DNA of 64,000 nt from Spirometra erinaceieuropaei (GCA_902702965.1 CACRXP010000048.1:898994-962993); one strand, 5' to 3'; positions 1 through 12,400 are shown, counted from the first letter of the stretch. A program made the numbers and translations. The notes: generated from the letters alone by a model not told the origin.

Positions 1-930
1 GATATTAAATATGCATGTTCCCGCAGTCTAAACGCTCGCTTAAAAATCTTGCCAAATAACAACGAGCACTTTCCCGATATATATGTGTAAAAACTTGAAT
101 AGGATTATCAACACTTCGTAATTTTAATTGAAATCATTATTTCATAAATTCAGCAGCCGACATATTCCGGGCAATTTTTATAAAAACGTTATTTTATACG
201 TTTTTAGTAGAGCGGATAACTAAGTTGCACAAATGCCAGGTTATTTCAGTTACGACTGGATTGTGGCTATAAATGACCCCTGTAGTTAGGAATCTCTAGA
301 GACCGCAGTTGGTAAAAGTGACAATTGATATAGTACAAAAAAGGTCTACTGATATTTTCTACCGTTGTAAATTTAAACGCGTTTCCTTCAAGGCACGGAC
401 AAAGGTATACATTAACGCATCCTTTTCAATTCTGATGTTACAAGATAGGTATATTTTTTTGGTTTGCAGAATGTGTGTAACCATAACATTTCAGGCTTTT
501 TGCACATGCTGTCAAGTAACATCAGTTACGGTATTTCCGACAATCGTCATGGCTATGTCCGGCGAACTTGTGTTAAGCCCGCACTAGCTCAAAGTAACTT
601 GTCTCTTACAGCGATCCTTTCCAGGCACGCCGACCAGAAGACACACGACCGACTTTACCTCGGAGAGCACTGCGCCCACATGATCGCAGCGGGCCATGCG
701 GCCACGTTAACGCATCTTCCTCCTGCCACCACAGCATGAACCACATAAACACCACACCTCGGCGAGTGCAACAAACACCGAACCTACAAAAGTAGCTGTC
801 ACCACTGTTTCTAGGACTTTCGGGCAGGACTTCGCGGAGTAAACAACGGCCCTCAATTTGCCAACATCCACTGCCACCAGGGAGGATAACCCTGAATTCT
901 GTATGCAACAAACCTCTCATTCCGGTGACT
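1..930. other. Left flank, not part of the tandem unit
   Basis: This stretch has no match that I can find in the rest of the window; similarity to unit B begins near 930. Bases 1-540 are AT-rich with no feature I recognise. Bases 545-920 are clearly GC-richer. They hold overlapping open frames on both strands (plus 464-739, minus 606-920) with no recognisable domain. A weak 3' splice signal precedes base 611. It could be a remnant exon or an old element. Confidence 0.4.
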
Positions 931-1490
931 TTATGTCATCTCCTAACAAGAGAGTATTAGGTCCAACTAATTTAGCGTTCTGATAACACTCTATATAGTT
1001 TCTGTAGGACCAGTTCATCAATGTTTCTCAAGAACTGTAAGGCCTAGTCCACATTCACTGAAGCAACTTATGAGTCCAGCGTTGTATTGTGAAGTGTGTG
1101 CATTTTATCACAGTGAGACTATAAAATATGAAGACTATAAGCTCGAAAAACAGATGTAGGCATTTTTGGGACTCAGAATTATTCGGGAAAGCGAAAGTTC
1201 TTAAAGTCTGCATTTTTCCCGTCATGGCGAAGTAGATTTAAAGAAGAACTAAATGACTGCTCAATGGCTGCGCGAAGAAGTACATTTGATCGTTATTTCT
1301 TTTAGATAATTTTAAAGTTAAACGGTGATCAGGAATGTTTTTAAAATTCAGCCTGCACATACACTTAGTTTTTACGAATTGTGGTCTTTGTAAGCAGTCG
1401 CAAAGAAGCCAAGTCGAAAACCACCATTGTAACACGACTGACGTCTATGTGAGATTTGGCTGCGGATGACATTTATTAATATTCTGCATA

Positions 1491-2400
1491 TAGTAGCTTG
1501 ACTAGCTCATGAAATATCAACCGAAATTCCGATATGCGTTTTCTTTACCAAAAGATTAATTAAGAAGTGCTGTAAAACTAATTCTCTTGCAACATAACTT
1601 TCCAATAAATCGGTCACCTCGGCAAGTCTTTCGATACAAAAATCATAGAATTATATTTAGCAAAAATATTTACCAAAACCTTATTATGTTTATTCGGTGG
1701 GACATTACGTATGCATTACCTTTTATCCTCAAAGAATGAGTATCATTTGATCTATATATAAACACTCGAACGAAGGTCTAATCCGGTGTTTATAACTTCC
1801 CGTTCCCCGAATAATTTAAAGTCGACCTGCCGTTAAAAACGCACTAAGGGTTTCCAAACTGCAAGCTGTACATTTTTTCCGCATACTTAAATTATAAATT
1901 TCTGTACTGTGTTATTGGGAGACCATATGAGGTTGATAAATTAAGGCAAAGGATTGAAGACATATGATTGACTTTACAAGGAATACTGGTAAATGCAGAG
2001 ACATGCAGTTTTGTGAACGTCCATTTCACGGCCTTTTAAACCCTCACAACAATGGATTTTTTATAATCGTGTTATAGCCTTCATTTAAGTACGAAGTTGG
2101 ATGAAGACGTCATTTTTTACCGCATGAGGAATAGAACACATATTTATACGCATATGCTCCATGAAATATTATGGAATTTATAGAGGCATAGAAAATCCAT
2201 GTAATAAATGATGCAATTAGGTAGTCATTTTTACGGCGTATAGTTTTCTTATGCGGTCGGAAAGATGTTCGTTCGAAAGTCAGCTTCCCGCCATGAGTGA
2301 TCTCCTGAGAAATTTACAGTCCCTCCTGATTAATATGCTCGAAACGAAAACGCATTTCTGAATTTCGGTTCATATTAAATGACTTGATCCACCTGCTGTA
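1491..2400. mobile_element. Degenerate TIR element (unit A)
   Basis: The left end (TAG..., then CTCATGAAATAT) and the right end (...CGCATTTCTGAATTT to CTGCTGTA) are inverted versions of each other over about 80 bp. They match the end consensus seen at 3230, 35461 and 59882. The 910-bp interior codes for nothing. It is shared with unit B at 41996-42905, so the insertion predates the duplication. The family is probably Tc1/mariner-like and non-autonomous, judged by the TA ends. Confidence 0.6.
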
Positions 2401-2659
2401 CATAATATGTTTTTAGTTGGAAATGAATTCCACAATTTTTGCCACCACTCAATTACATTGCTTACTGATCGTAACGACCATGACGGCTAAAACCGAAGGA
2501 AGGTGTACGTTAGAGCAGAATAGATTTGACTATTTGAGAACACCTGACTGCTCCCCTAATTTTCGCCATCAGGTGTACACGCATGCATAAATGCTTGATC
2601 AGTGCTGAGTTTATGCACGCGTGTGCGATAGCACAGTTTGTGATCCGCGGTGGTTTTGT

Positions 2660-3130
2660 ATGTACCATGAACACCGTGGCCGTCTTAATCGATACGAATT
2701 GCGCGTCTCTTCTGCAGTCAGAGGTGGCCATGGCAACTCGTATTCTTTAGCGCGTGGTATTTTTACTGTAAGATTGACCTCTCTGGCAGGTCAGAGCGTC
2801 TGAGATGGCGCACAGCACAGCCGCAGGGACTCTGACAGGCAATACAGCTGGGCGCAGACTGTTCAGCGCGGATATCCCCTGAGAGAGCTAGTTACACCCG
2901 CCCATCCGACTCTGCTATTCAAGGCGCTCAAAACACACAAAATAAGGACTCTTCAAACTTAATGTTGCCTTGGAGCGAAATGTCTGCCCGCTGGAGGCGG
3001 TCACAAAGCACAATTTCAGCTAAGCACTGATCAACTGGAGATTGGCTACGCAATTACTCGAGACACTGACGATCGCATAAGGGAAACATTGCGACTGCAA
3101 TTATCGTACGGGGGCGTAGAGATGGATTTC
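2660..3130. other. GC-rich block well conserved between units
   Basis: This interval is GC-richer than its surroundings and nearly unchanged in unit B (43120-43610). No open frame is shared across it without breaks, and I recognise no RNA family. It may be an old element body, an untranslated exon or a regulatory block. The sequence alone does not decide. Confidence 0.3.
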
Positions 3131-3229
3131 TTGAGACGATACCTTTTCAAGCTCTTTCTTTTGCCTTTTAAGCAATATATTTTTAGGGAATAATCTAAAC
3201 AGCCTCTATTTTGAACGAGAATGTAAGTC

Positions 3230-4209
3230 TACAGTGAGTGACCGATCTCATGACATGTTGGCTGAAATTCTGAAATGCGTTTTCGATTAGGAAGGATTAC
3301 TTAGTCGCGGTTGTAATCCTAATTATCCTAAGGCATACTCTTATAAAATTTCGGACTCGGCAAGATGTCCCCTTTTAAATTCCGTTCTTTTCAATTGCTT
3401 GTAAAAAGCGTGCTGGGTAAAAAATAGACTACTTATGTAGCATGCATTTTTCCCATTGATTTTTGATGTTCTTTGAAATTCAAATATATTTTATAGAAAC
3501 CATAAACAAAAATATGCTTTCTTTAAGTCAATCAATAGAAAACCACGTCTTCTTTATATTTTATATTTAAAGAATGAGTATAATTAGATTTTAAAACAGT
3601 TGGAGCCTGATCATTCGTTGCATTAGCGCTTACTGATTTTACTCTACAAATTGCATGCTTTCCACGTAAAGAAAATCACATTTCCATTCATGCCTTTAAA
3701 AAGGTATCATATAGATTTCATAAAATTTTGCAATGGATGCGGAGTATGTTGTAGATTTAATGAGGGATAGTGGTAAACGTCCATGTACTATGTTATGTGA
3801 ATGGACATTTTACGGTCTTAAAAAGTCTCATAATTAGAAACTTTTTTAAAACCTAGTTATACAACTTTCTTTAGTATAACATTTAAAGAAGACGTGGTTG
3901 TCTATTGATTGACTTAAAGAACGCATACTTTTGTTTATGGTTTCTATAAAATATATTTGAATTTCCAAGACCATGGAAACTCAATAAGAAAAATGCATGC
4001 TACTTTCGTAGTCATTTTTTAACGAGCACGCTTTCTACAGGCAGTTGAAAAGAAAGACATTTAAAAGCCGACATCCTGCCAAGTGCGAAATGTTATAAGA
4101 GTATGCCTTAGGCTAATCAGTATTACAACCGCGACCAAGTAATTCCTCCTAATGGAAAACGCATTTGAAAGTTTCAGCCAAAATTTCATGAATTCGGTCA
4201 CTCACTGTA
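3230..4209. mobile_element. Fold-back TIR element with TA target duplication
   Basis: The element core is 3232-4207 (976 bp), flanked by TA at 3230-3231 and 4208-4209. Its first ~330 bp (to ~3563) and last ~330 bp (from ~3875) are inverted copies, leaving a ~310-bp spacer without coding capacity. Unit B has the uninterrupted target, with one TA at 43717-43718 and matching flanks on both sides. This is a clean insertion with a TA duplication, as expected of Tc1/mariner transposition. Both arms match the left arm of the 3-kb elements at 35461 and 59882. Confidence 0.85.
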
Positions 4210-4261
4210 GTTTGTGAAAGATGTGGTTTCCTAGCCCCATCTGATGGACACAATACAGTTA

Positions 4262-4350
4262 GGGTACAGGGGCTAGTTAGGGATTAGGGCTAGGGTCTAT
4301 GGCTACGGGTTTGATTTAGAAGTTATATTTAGGTGTCAGGATTAGTAGTT
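4262..4350 (+). repeat. Degenerate TTAGGG-like tract (unit A)
   Basis: Irregular units of the type GTTAGGG, GATTAGGG and GCTAGGG follow each other here. The homologous tract in unit B (43768-43862) is purer, for example GTTAGGGGTTAGGGTTAGG. It is either a decayed telomere-like repeat or the body of an old element. It lies immediately right of the fold-back insertion. Confidence 0.5.
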
Positions 4351-4721
4351 ATAGTTATTTTTTAAATTGCTCCAATAAAGTTGGTTGCATTCGTCACGTG
4401 AGTAAATGGCTATCCATAGAACAAATGGGCACATACTGGCATGGTTGATAAAGGGTGAACAAAAGGCCTGAATGGCGCCATCGTCGCACACATTATTGGT
4501 CCCAGGCATCGCTTGGACCACAGAGGAATTTCCCGTCTCATCAAAACTACTGGGTGACCGTATGTTTTCAGCAAAAAGGTGACGGTCCTAAGGCTATGAA
4601 AGCCGGTCTCGTACGCACAGAAGAATCTGGTACAAGCTCCTCCACGTGTACAGCGAGCAAAGGTCGGTTAAATGCATGCACGGCTCCGCGACCACTCTCG
4701 CACCCCTACCATGCATGACTT

Positions 4722-4881
4722 CTTGCCCTTGTCTCCTAATTCTAACTCGCTTCTGTTCTCACATCCACACTTATGGAAAGACGAACTGCAATCGATGCCT
4801 CCTTGCCCTTGTCTCTTAATTCTAACTCTCTTCTGTTCTCACATCCACACTTATGGAAAGACGAACTGCAATTGGGATGTT
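4722..4881. repeat. 80-bp direct tandem duplication
   Basis: Two adjacent copies of an 80-bp unit (4722-4801 and 4802-4881) differ at only a few bases. The array sits exactly where collinearity with unit B ends (~4730 against ~44250), so it may mark a breakpoint. Confidence 0.9.
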
Positions 4882-6326
4882 CTTGTATCCCGTTACCATG
4901 TAAATATTTTTGGTAAATCGAGAGTTGTCGAAAGTGCGCTTACGCTCGCCAATCGGTCTTTCATGCAAAACAAGGCAAGGGCCGGTCATAGTTATTTTAT
5001 CTTACAGCTAATTAGACGCACGTTCTGACCTTAGCTATGGGCACAGAGGTTGCTCCATATTTAGGAAGACGACATAAACGACTAGCAATGGAGATGATTG
5101 CAGTGTTGTCCAAATTTTTGTGGAGTTATGGGAATGCTTCTCGTTATGGGTTGACATTTTGCGTAATTGTTCTGCATTTTTGCAATCCCGTCGCGGCGGC
5201 ATGTTTCTGCCTGAAAGAAGAGCACTCTACACAAGTGAAATCTTTTAGGGCACTTCGCTATAAAATAAAGTCGAAAGTCTAAAATCGCATTCGTCGTATT
5301 TTAGAACTGCGTGCGTTAAAACGATTACATTTGCCAAATTTACATTGTAAATTCATGCACCTTTAATTCTCTTATACACAACGTTATCTCCGTCAGTAGT
5401 ATGTAGATAAAAGTAAAGTTTTTGCATTTCGTCTCTTACAAGATGGACTCTTCGTAAAGAAATGTTAACCATTGGTCACATAAGCAGACAGTGAAATATG
5501 TGTCAGGGTTTGTTAAGTCTAAACACACTAAAGGCATTCAAAATAATGTTCGCAGATCAGTTTGTGTTTAAAATGCAAAAAACTGCTTTTGAAATTCCAA
5601 AAAAATATGTTGGTGCGATTCCGCTAGCATCATGATAATCACATACATGGCTGGTAGCCAAACATAACCAAACCGATAAATGCTTTAGTAAAAAACAATA
5701 ATATAAACAAAGCTAAGTTAAACAGAACTGTTTACGAAATACATTGCAAAAAATCTTTAGTGTCAGCCCGCTAAAAACAAACCTGCAGACAGTTTACACC
5801 GATAATAACTTTCGTTTGACACGTCTATCAACAGTGTAGAAATGACCGTACAGGAGGCGTTTTTAATACGGACTGTCGTCACAGCGGTGGACGTTGGCTA
5901 TAATTGCACATCAGGTTTGTTGTGAGACCGGTGGGCAGAATCAAGTTCCATGCGCATTAAATTCACTTAAAACAACTAAAGCTAGAATATGGACCTTAAT
6001 TTAATGTAAGAATTTAAAAATAACTCATTAATTAACCGTGTAGTTAATAATGCGCAAAACTTCGCTTCGTAAATAACAGCGGACGTTGATAAGCATGCAC
6101 GCACACATAATGCGAATGTTATTTAACAAAACACAATTTTGCTTCCATAAACATTTGAAACCGCGAAGTGCTAAACATAACGTTCTGAACTAATTGCTTT
6201 ATAAAAATGCAAAGAGCCGTTTACGTGTTATTTTCAACAATAGCGTAACATTATTTTCGTTTTTGAATACCTCTGAATCCTCTAATTATTCGTTATTTTG
6301 CATAGGGTTATTATAGTTTAACGGAG
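4882..6326. other. Intergenic or intronic; one signal-peptide-like frame
   Basis: The sequence is mostly AT-rich and unremarkable. The plus-strand frame at 5037-5282 (81 codons) contains a hydrophobic run ending in VAAACFCLKEE, which resembles a signal peptide and cleavage site. I considered it as a first exon for the gene candidate at 6327, but found no donor leaving one nucleotide, which that exon would need. It is left unassigned. Confidence 0.3.
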
Positions 6327-7910
6327 TAACACTTAAGATTTTACATGATTCTCGCTCGAATGTGGACGTTTTAATCAGCAATATTTGCGCCAAATACGTA
6401 GATGATCAGTGCAGTATGCGGTTTATCCAAAATAATCCAAACACATTTAGATATATGGTTAATACAGAATATTCACGTCGACAGCTTCGTAATGCCTATT
6501 TTTGCAAAAAATGTACAATGACTTTCTCACTCCATGACGTTATCTTATGAATTTCTTATTTTATCCCACCCGCATAAACTTATCTCGTATAGCTCAATGA
6601 TGTCTTTACACTGATCTTCGTTGCCCAAACAAACTCGAATAAATTTTATAAAAAGCACTATGATAATATAAATTCTTGCATTTATTTTCAGTATGGAAAT
6701 AATAAGGATAAGTGAAGGAAATATTAATTTGTGTCAACCTACTTGGACATACTGAACTCTATAGTTGAAAAAAAATAAATGCGCATGCTTAAGCAGATAT
6801 AAAATTAGAATTAAAATGTCTGACGCAAATATGTGTCAGGAAACCGAAAGACAAGTCCGCTCAGGTAAACATAAACAGACAAAATCAAACAGTTAATAAT
6901 CAATTGCCGTTTTAGGGGATCGATTTTAAACATTTCTTGATCGAAAAAGAAGTGTAATTAGTTTTTAGGGATGAAAAGGTTCAGTTATGTACACAAATGA
7001 CATGCTTACGAGTAAACATGTAAATTATATTTAAGATGTTTAGTCACTGATCAACCTGGCAACATTCGTTCTTGTGAGAACGTTTTTCTACAACTTCATT
7101 ATCGGCAAAATTAATCAAAATCCTGTTAACCCTTATCAGTTAATAATCATTTAATAATCTGAGACCCTTTAATTCTGGTATTAATTAAGGACAGGTGTAA
7201 ACATCAGAATTCGTGGGCACGAATAAATCTTATTTACTGATCACTGTGGTCGAATAATAATTTTGAGGGATGAAACGTATATAGGAAGTTTAACTACACC
7301 AAAAAAATTGCTAGGTGCACATAGTCTAATCGATAGCCGTCAAAAATTTAGTGACATATCTCATGAAACCTGATGAGAAATCTATATTAAACATTTTCGG
7401 ACACCCAATATGCTGCACATTTTTTGGCTCCTCCGGTTACTTCAGAAAATGTCATTTCATGGACAGAAAATACGTTCACATAATTTTTTTATGTTAACTG
7501 TTCTCAAAATTGAGAGAAAATGAACGTTGGATTATGCCAGTGCAATCTGTGCTCATACCTGAACTGGACTTTGGCTGCGCATCCGAACGCGGTTTTGCAT
7601 GTGAGGAGATTTATTTACTATTGAGAACTTTGACAAGCAGAACATGCCGCACTTAAAATCTGATTTTTTATCTGATGCTTAACGTCAGAATTCGATTGCC
7701 AACTTGCAGATTATTTTTAAAGAACTGGAAGTTTTTTTCGATTATTACATGTCAGGTGGGTTGAAATTACTTTGCCGTTTGGGAAGTTTTACGAATCGAC
7801 ATCGTTCACGACTACAACCTGATCTAGCTTCTACACATCTGTCATTAAGGAAGACAACGACTAAATATACGTATACACATGAGCACCTAAGGTGCATGCA
7901 TGTCAGATAA
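6327..7910 (+). CDS. Candidate divergent member of the small secreted protein family, exons 2 and 3
   Basis: Proposed exons are 6327-6538 and 7710-7910; no first exon was found. The first is 212 nt, enters in the same phase as exon 2 of the minus-strand gene at 15046-17005, and leaves in phase 0 at a weak donor (GAC/GTTATC). Its protein carries a D-V-L-I segment, an N-x2-T-F-R-Y-M stretch and CKKCTMTFS. These match D-[IV]-L-L, [NS]-x2-T-x-F-x-M and L-E-C-[TN]-L in the two better members. The second exon follows a strong acceptor (CAACTTGCAG), starts in phase 0 and ends with TAA or TGA after about 66 residues; its similarity is weak. Function is unknown. Chance resemblance is a real alternative. 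Confidence 0.35.
6870..7140 (+). repeat. Left copy of a ~1.4-kb-spaced direct repeat
   Basis: This interval matches 8300-8419 joined to 8847-8990. It therefore preserves the uninterrupted version of the site into which the hAT-like element inserted. The 8-bp target CAAATGAC is single here, at 6994-7001. Confidence 0.75.
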
Positions 7911-7926
7911 GGTAGCGAAAATGTAC

Positions 7927-8030
7927 CCCATATAAAGAGAAAGTCAGGCTTGTAAGTTTGCAGTAAAATATCAGTATTTTATAGTATCGTGATAGCGAAA
8001 GGCAAAAGTGAAAACGTTTGCTCGGCTGCA
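7927..8030 (-). CDS. Candidate orphan exon 2 of the family
   Basis: On the minus strand, a strong pyrimidine-rich acceptor (a run of seven T then GCAGAG) precedes a 104-nt frame. It starts with two leftover bases and ends in phase 0 at GGG/GTACAT, the phases of exon 2 in the family. Its 34 residues include F-Y-C-K and S-L-T-F-S-L, close to F-C-K-K and T-M-T-F-S-L in the candidate at 6327. It also begins TG-CAG just after AG, as the exon at 12504 does. No first or last exon was found on this strand. It may be an isolated relic. Confidence 0.25.
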
Positions 8031-8299
8031 CTCTGCAAAAAAATATTTTTAAAAGACAGCCCTTAAGGGTGTGCACTATTAAAGCACTCATTAAAAATAT
8101 TTATTATTGGGAAATATTGTTTAACTGATAACAAGTATATTCATTGATGACCGTTTCGCGGACGTTTATTTTAGTTGACGATGAGGGTGACTGTTAAGGT
8201 AGGTTTTCAAAGGTAATCCAAGTGACCTTTTTCATGAAAAAATGCCTTCAAATTCACCATTTTTGCAAATGCTTTCGAGGAGCATATTTTTAAAAAATG

Positions 8300-8990
8300 C
8301 AAATGAGCAAACAAAACATTGTCTGTCTTTTGAGGGAAACGATCGAAAACACTGCTTGACTAAACAGGCAGTGTAATTAATTTAACGGATAAAAAGGCCC
8401 AGTCATATAGACAAATGACGGCTAGATCGCAGATGGTAGCCAGGCCCCGTGTCAGAGGTGACTGAGGGGTTTGCTTACTGGTGCTATTGCTTAGGGTTCC
8501 ATGATCACATCTGACCCATTTAGCTTCCGTTTTACGTCTGAGGTTTGGAATAGGGTACCGGTTAATTGTTTCCGATTTTAGGGATATGGTTATGTCTTTA
8601 AGCTTAGGTTTTTTATGTTACGCTTAGAGTGTGAACGTATGATTCGGCTTCAGTATTTCGGTTAGCTTTTTCAGTCACGGCTATGTCTAAGGACTGCGGT
8701 TACGTCTACGATTTCGTTAGATGTAGGGTTGCCGTTAAGGCTAACGGTTAGCGCTTAAGTTGGAGATTAGGTAAAGGGTTGGGGTAAGATTAGGGTTAAG
8801 GTCGCCGTCCGCTTCCGTATTCCTGGCTACCAACTGTGATGTAGGCCAAATGACATGCTTACGAGTATACCTGTAAATTATCTTTAAGATTCTTAGTCAC
8901 TGATCGGCCTGGTAACATGCGTTCTTGTGACAACCTTTTTCTACAACTTCACTATCGCAAAATTAATCCAAATCATGTTAACCCTTGTGA
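8300..8990 (+). repeat. Right copy of the direct repeat, split by an hAT-like element
   Basis: Bases 8300-8419 and 8847-8990 together match 6870-7140, including the text around AATGACATGCTTACGAGTA and the ACAACTTCA segment. The split is caused by the element at 8420-8846. Confidence 0.75.
8412..8854. mobile_element. hAT-like MITE, 427 bp, with 8-bp target duplication
   Basis: The element occupies 8420-8846. Its ends are inverted repeats over 25 bp with 21 matches; both inner parts read GGTAGCCAGG. It is bordered by CAAATGAC at 8412-8419 and 8847-8854. The paralogous sequence at 6994-7001 has a single CAAATGAC in the same context, giving an empty site. An 8-bp duplication is the hallmark of hAT transposases. 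The interior carries degenerate TTAGGG/TTAAGG-like motifs (8530-8810) and no transposase frame, so it is non-autonomous. Confidence 0.85.
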
Positions 8991-9499
8991 ATCGCATTTC
9001 AATCAATTCAAATGTGCGGATGATGCGGGTGTAATCCGCTGGTAGTCAGCCATAACACAAATTACACTAATTTGCCAGGTTAGCTAAATGTAACCTTTAC
9101 GGAATAACCATTTTTGCGAGCTTATTCTGTTCATTTTGCCATATGAACCCAAAATTTTGCATAAAAGGACTTTCTATACTCATACAATTCAAGTCTTTTA
9201 AATAACAACTATGTTTAATGTTTTTCTAGGTTTTCTCATACTGCATTCACTTTAACTTTTCATTCGGGTTTTTCGTTCCCGTAACATTATTGTTATAATG
9301 ATATGTTGGGTCCAGACATAGTTGTCGGTTTGTGGGTTACTAATTTTTGGTATGTTTCGAAAACTTTCATGAGTGAGGTTACCCTCCTTAGATGCAGAAA
9401 TAAAGGGCCTCTGTAGCTGACGTTTCGAAATAATCCAAAAATGTCCAAGTCGCTGTTTCGACCGCAGGAAGCCGGTGCATCATTCTTTTATTCCGACAT
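8991..9499. other. No feature seen
   Basis: AT-rich sequence without a supported frame, repeat or element end. Confidence 0.4.
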
Positions 9500-12400
9500 T
9501 CACAAACGGCAAAGAATCAACACGCCGCAGGCAAGTCTAGCCATTTCAGCTTGTAAGATAGCCAGCAATTTCGGAATCGAAAAGTTCTGCACAGCATTTA
9601 AGCGCGCCGACGACACGCCAGCCATCTTTTTCGTTGGGCTCAGTAATCGGGCAATTTTTAGGTATGCATCGTCGTTTTTTGAAGAACTAGAAACCCCGAG
9701 AGTCTTGCGAATAACGTTTGGACGCTTAGACAGTAGATACACATTGCCTCAAAACTATCCCTCCTCGTCTAATGAGAAATGACGAGTTACATGCAGTGGA
9801 TATGAATACCAGACAAAGGCAATAAAATACGAAATTGTTATGCATTTTTTATTATCTTGACAATGTTGACCTCGGTATGCTGTTCATTTGATAAAGGGCT
9901 GCATTTTTGGCGGTCAAAATTTAGCATAAGCTGCTTAAACGTCCGACCTTCTTTTATCTTGATAATGCCGTTAGCTCAGACGGTGATATTTAGATGGCTT
10001 TACTTTTTTGCGGAACTTTAAGGTCGTTGGGTGATTCGTATACGAAAAATTGTCAATAATAAACCAAGTCCATACTACCAATAGTTTTTTTCTACGATTG
10101 TTGATGAAGACCGCAGCTGAAGATCAATCCAGACATTTACTATCACCACTGAGCGGTCTTATGGCTTGCAGATGAGCTGATGAACGGAATAAATGAGACA
10201 AACCGCGACTATTTGGTTGTGATACTTAAGCAAACCCGTCGTGCTCGAGTTATTGTTTATGCGCTAAAATTGCATACACTTAGCGATACAATAACAAAGA
10301 GCGTGACAATATGGCGCGATTATATTTGCTGAAGAATACCACGGCGTGTGGGTTTTTTGCAGTTTTACTGGATTATTTTCTCTGCGTTGGTCCTCAAATG
10401 TCTGACCCTTTACATTAATTGTTTGCCGGAACACTGAAGTGGGTTTTTGCTCTAACGCATGATTTAGGTGGGGTAGAAATCCCGATTATTCTACAGCATA
10501 ATCCGGAGATAGTTCGGTTACGTCAAAACCCAGACTTTAATTAGGCGTCATCCCTGTCCGCCGCACATCTCATACTCCGCCTACTTAGTAACTATGACTT
10601 TCTATGCTATTCTAAATTTGGATAACTGTTCTAGGAAGAATGCATAGAAATATCCGAAAATTCATTTGATAAACATTAATTCAGGTTAACTTTGTATACC
10701 TAAAGGGGGGGGGGTAGCCTTCAGTTTCAAAAGTATATAATCCGGAAATTTTCAGGATTGCAATAGGTCAATTCATGCAGCCTTATATCTCTGCTCCAAT
10801 TAATTGTGCTTAAGAAGTATGCTTGATGTTCCACATGCCCCACAACATGTTACCAACACTATTTAATATCTTCACAGTGGAAGAGAAGTGTGTATGATTT
10901 TCCATACGCAGAAATTATAAAGCACGTATGGTGCAGATCGAAATCAAAATGTACTGAAAATCAAAAATAATTTCATGTCAAGGATGATCTTTAGTAAATT
11001 ATGAAGTTTGAAGAAGATCACAAGTACCTACAGACGAATGCAAGAAAATTATTCTGTATGTCTTCTACGGAATGTATTTAAGTAAAGAGGAAACAACATC
11101 ATCGAGAAAACCGTATTAGATAAGTGGCCTTTTACGGAGTTTCATTTTCGCTGTTGGCCTGACAGATGCTTATATAAAGCCACTCGGAATAATTTTTGAC
11201 TACGCTTCATGACTACTGAGACACTGTTGAAGCCGTGTCTTCCCTGAAGTATTATAAACAAGGCGAAGACCAAGAAACTTGTTAAACAAGAACCATAACA
11301 CGAAAAAGACGGAAAAAAAATTAAATGACCCCAGAGAATTCCCTCCCCCCTTTCCTTGAAAAGAGAACAAGAAAAAAAAACACTGGAAACCTTATCTGGA
11401 TGAGGGTGAAATCGTTACTTGAAACGCAAACAGTAGACGAGAACATGGCATGACTGACTGCCGTTCAATCTAATTCACGTCTGACTTGTTTTCACCGCAA
11501 TGTTAACACGCTTACTGAGAAAACTTCTCTCTCCTCTGCCCGCTTGCCATGTGCGGTCGTATAACAGACAAACTTTCTATGTTTTATTTATCTATGATGT
11601 TTTTTCTATCTAAGCCTATCTTAAATTGAACAGTTTACCTTTTAAATACACAACGGCCGTGTGCAGTTGAAAACATGTCACGAAATTTAACGAAATCAAT
11701 AAAATCTGCATGCTTCGTCGTCTTGTGTTGTTCAAAATTAATAGAAGAATCGCCTAAGTATTTCTCCTGGTCGAGAATACTATTTCGAATTTCGGTTAAA
11801 ATTCTATTTCACGGCATAGAAATTTCACAATGCTGCCGAAACCAACAACTATAAAGTAAATTACTTGGGGAAACGTTTCAAAAAATGTCATTAACGAGAC
11901 TATCCTGATTACATTGCAGGAGATTCAGTCAACCATCCAGCACTTTCTCAAGGCGTTCTAAGTCACCAAATGCCTGCAATTGTGTAACACGTGCAAATCG
12001 TACCTGAGATCCAGTGTTGATGCACATATTAAACTTCCAAATTATGGTATTGTGGAGAGCGCTACCAACTGTGTGGTAAAACGTTTTTAATGGCATGTCA
12101 TTTGGAGCTTTTGCCACGACTGCGACCTGGAGTGAAAATGCGGGTATACGAATTCCTTATATTGTAACAGCCAGGCTGTAGTTCATCACCGTGATTTCAC
12201 CAGCAGCCTGGAACCAGGGACGGGGGCATCTGCGTGAATCCCTTCACATTGACAGTAGACTTGCGCAGAATCTACCTAACACGTTTATCGTCTCTCGCCT
12301 GTGCCCTGTGTCAAGACATAATTAAAAAGACCAGATGTGGAAGAGGCAGCAGGTGGTTGACACGGTCTACCCTGAAACTAGGCTTACAACACACGCGCAC

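Larger units (their letters stand above)
930..4730. repeat. Unit A block 1 of the tandem segmental duplication
   Basis: This block is collinear with 41450-44250. Anchors include the text around 960-1070 matching 41465-41575, 1920-2040 matching 42420-42545, and 2660-3130 matching 43120-43610. Identity is roughly 90 percent by eye, with scattered indels. The only large difference is the 976-bp element at 3232-4207, which is absent from unit B. No conserved open frame survives comparison of the copies, so I annotate no gene here. Confidence 0.85.

Noticed and set aside
4262..4350. True telomere
   Set aside because: The repeat is irregular, short and embedded in a duplicated unit with sequence on both sides.
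9441..9782. Plus-strand frame of 113 codons
   Set aside because: The minus strand of the same bases ends L-C-R-L-stop like a family final exon. The plus frame has no splice or domain support and is treated as its shadow.
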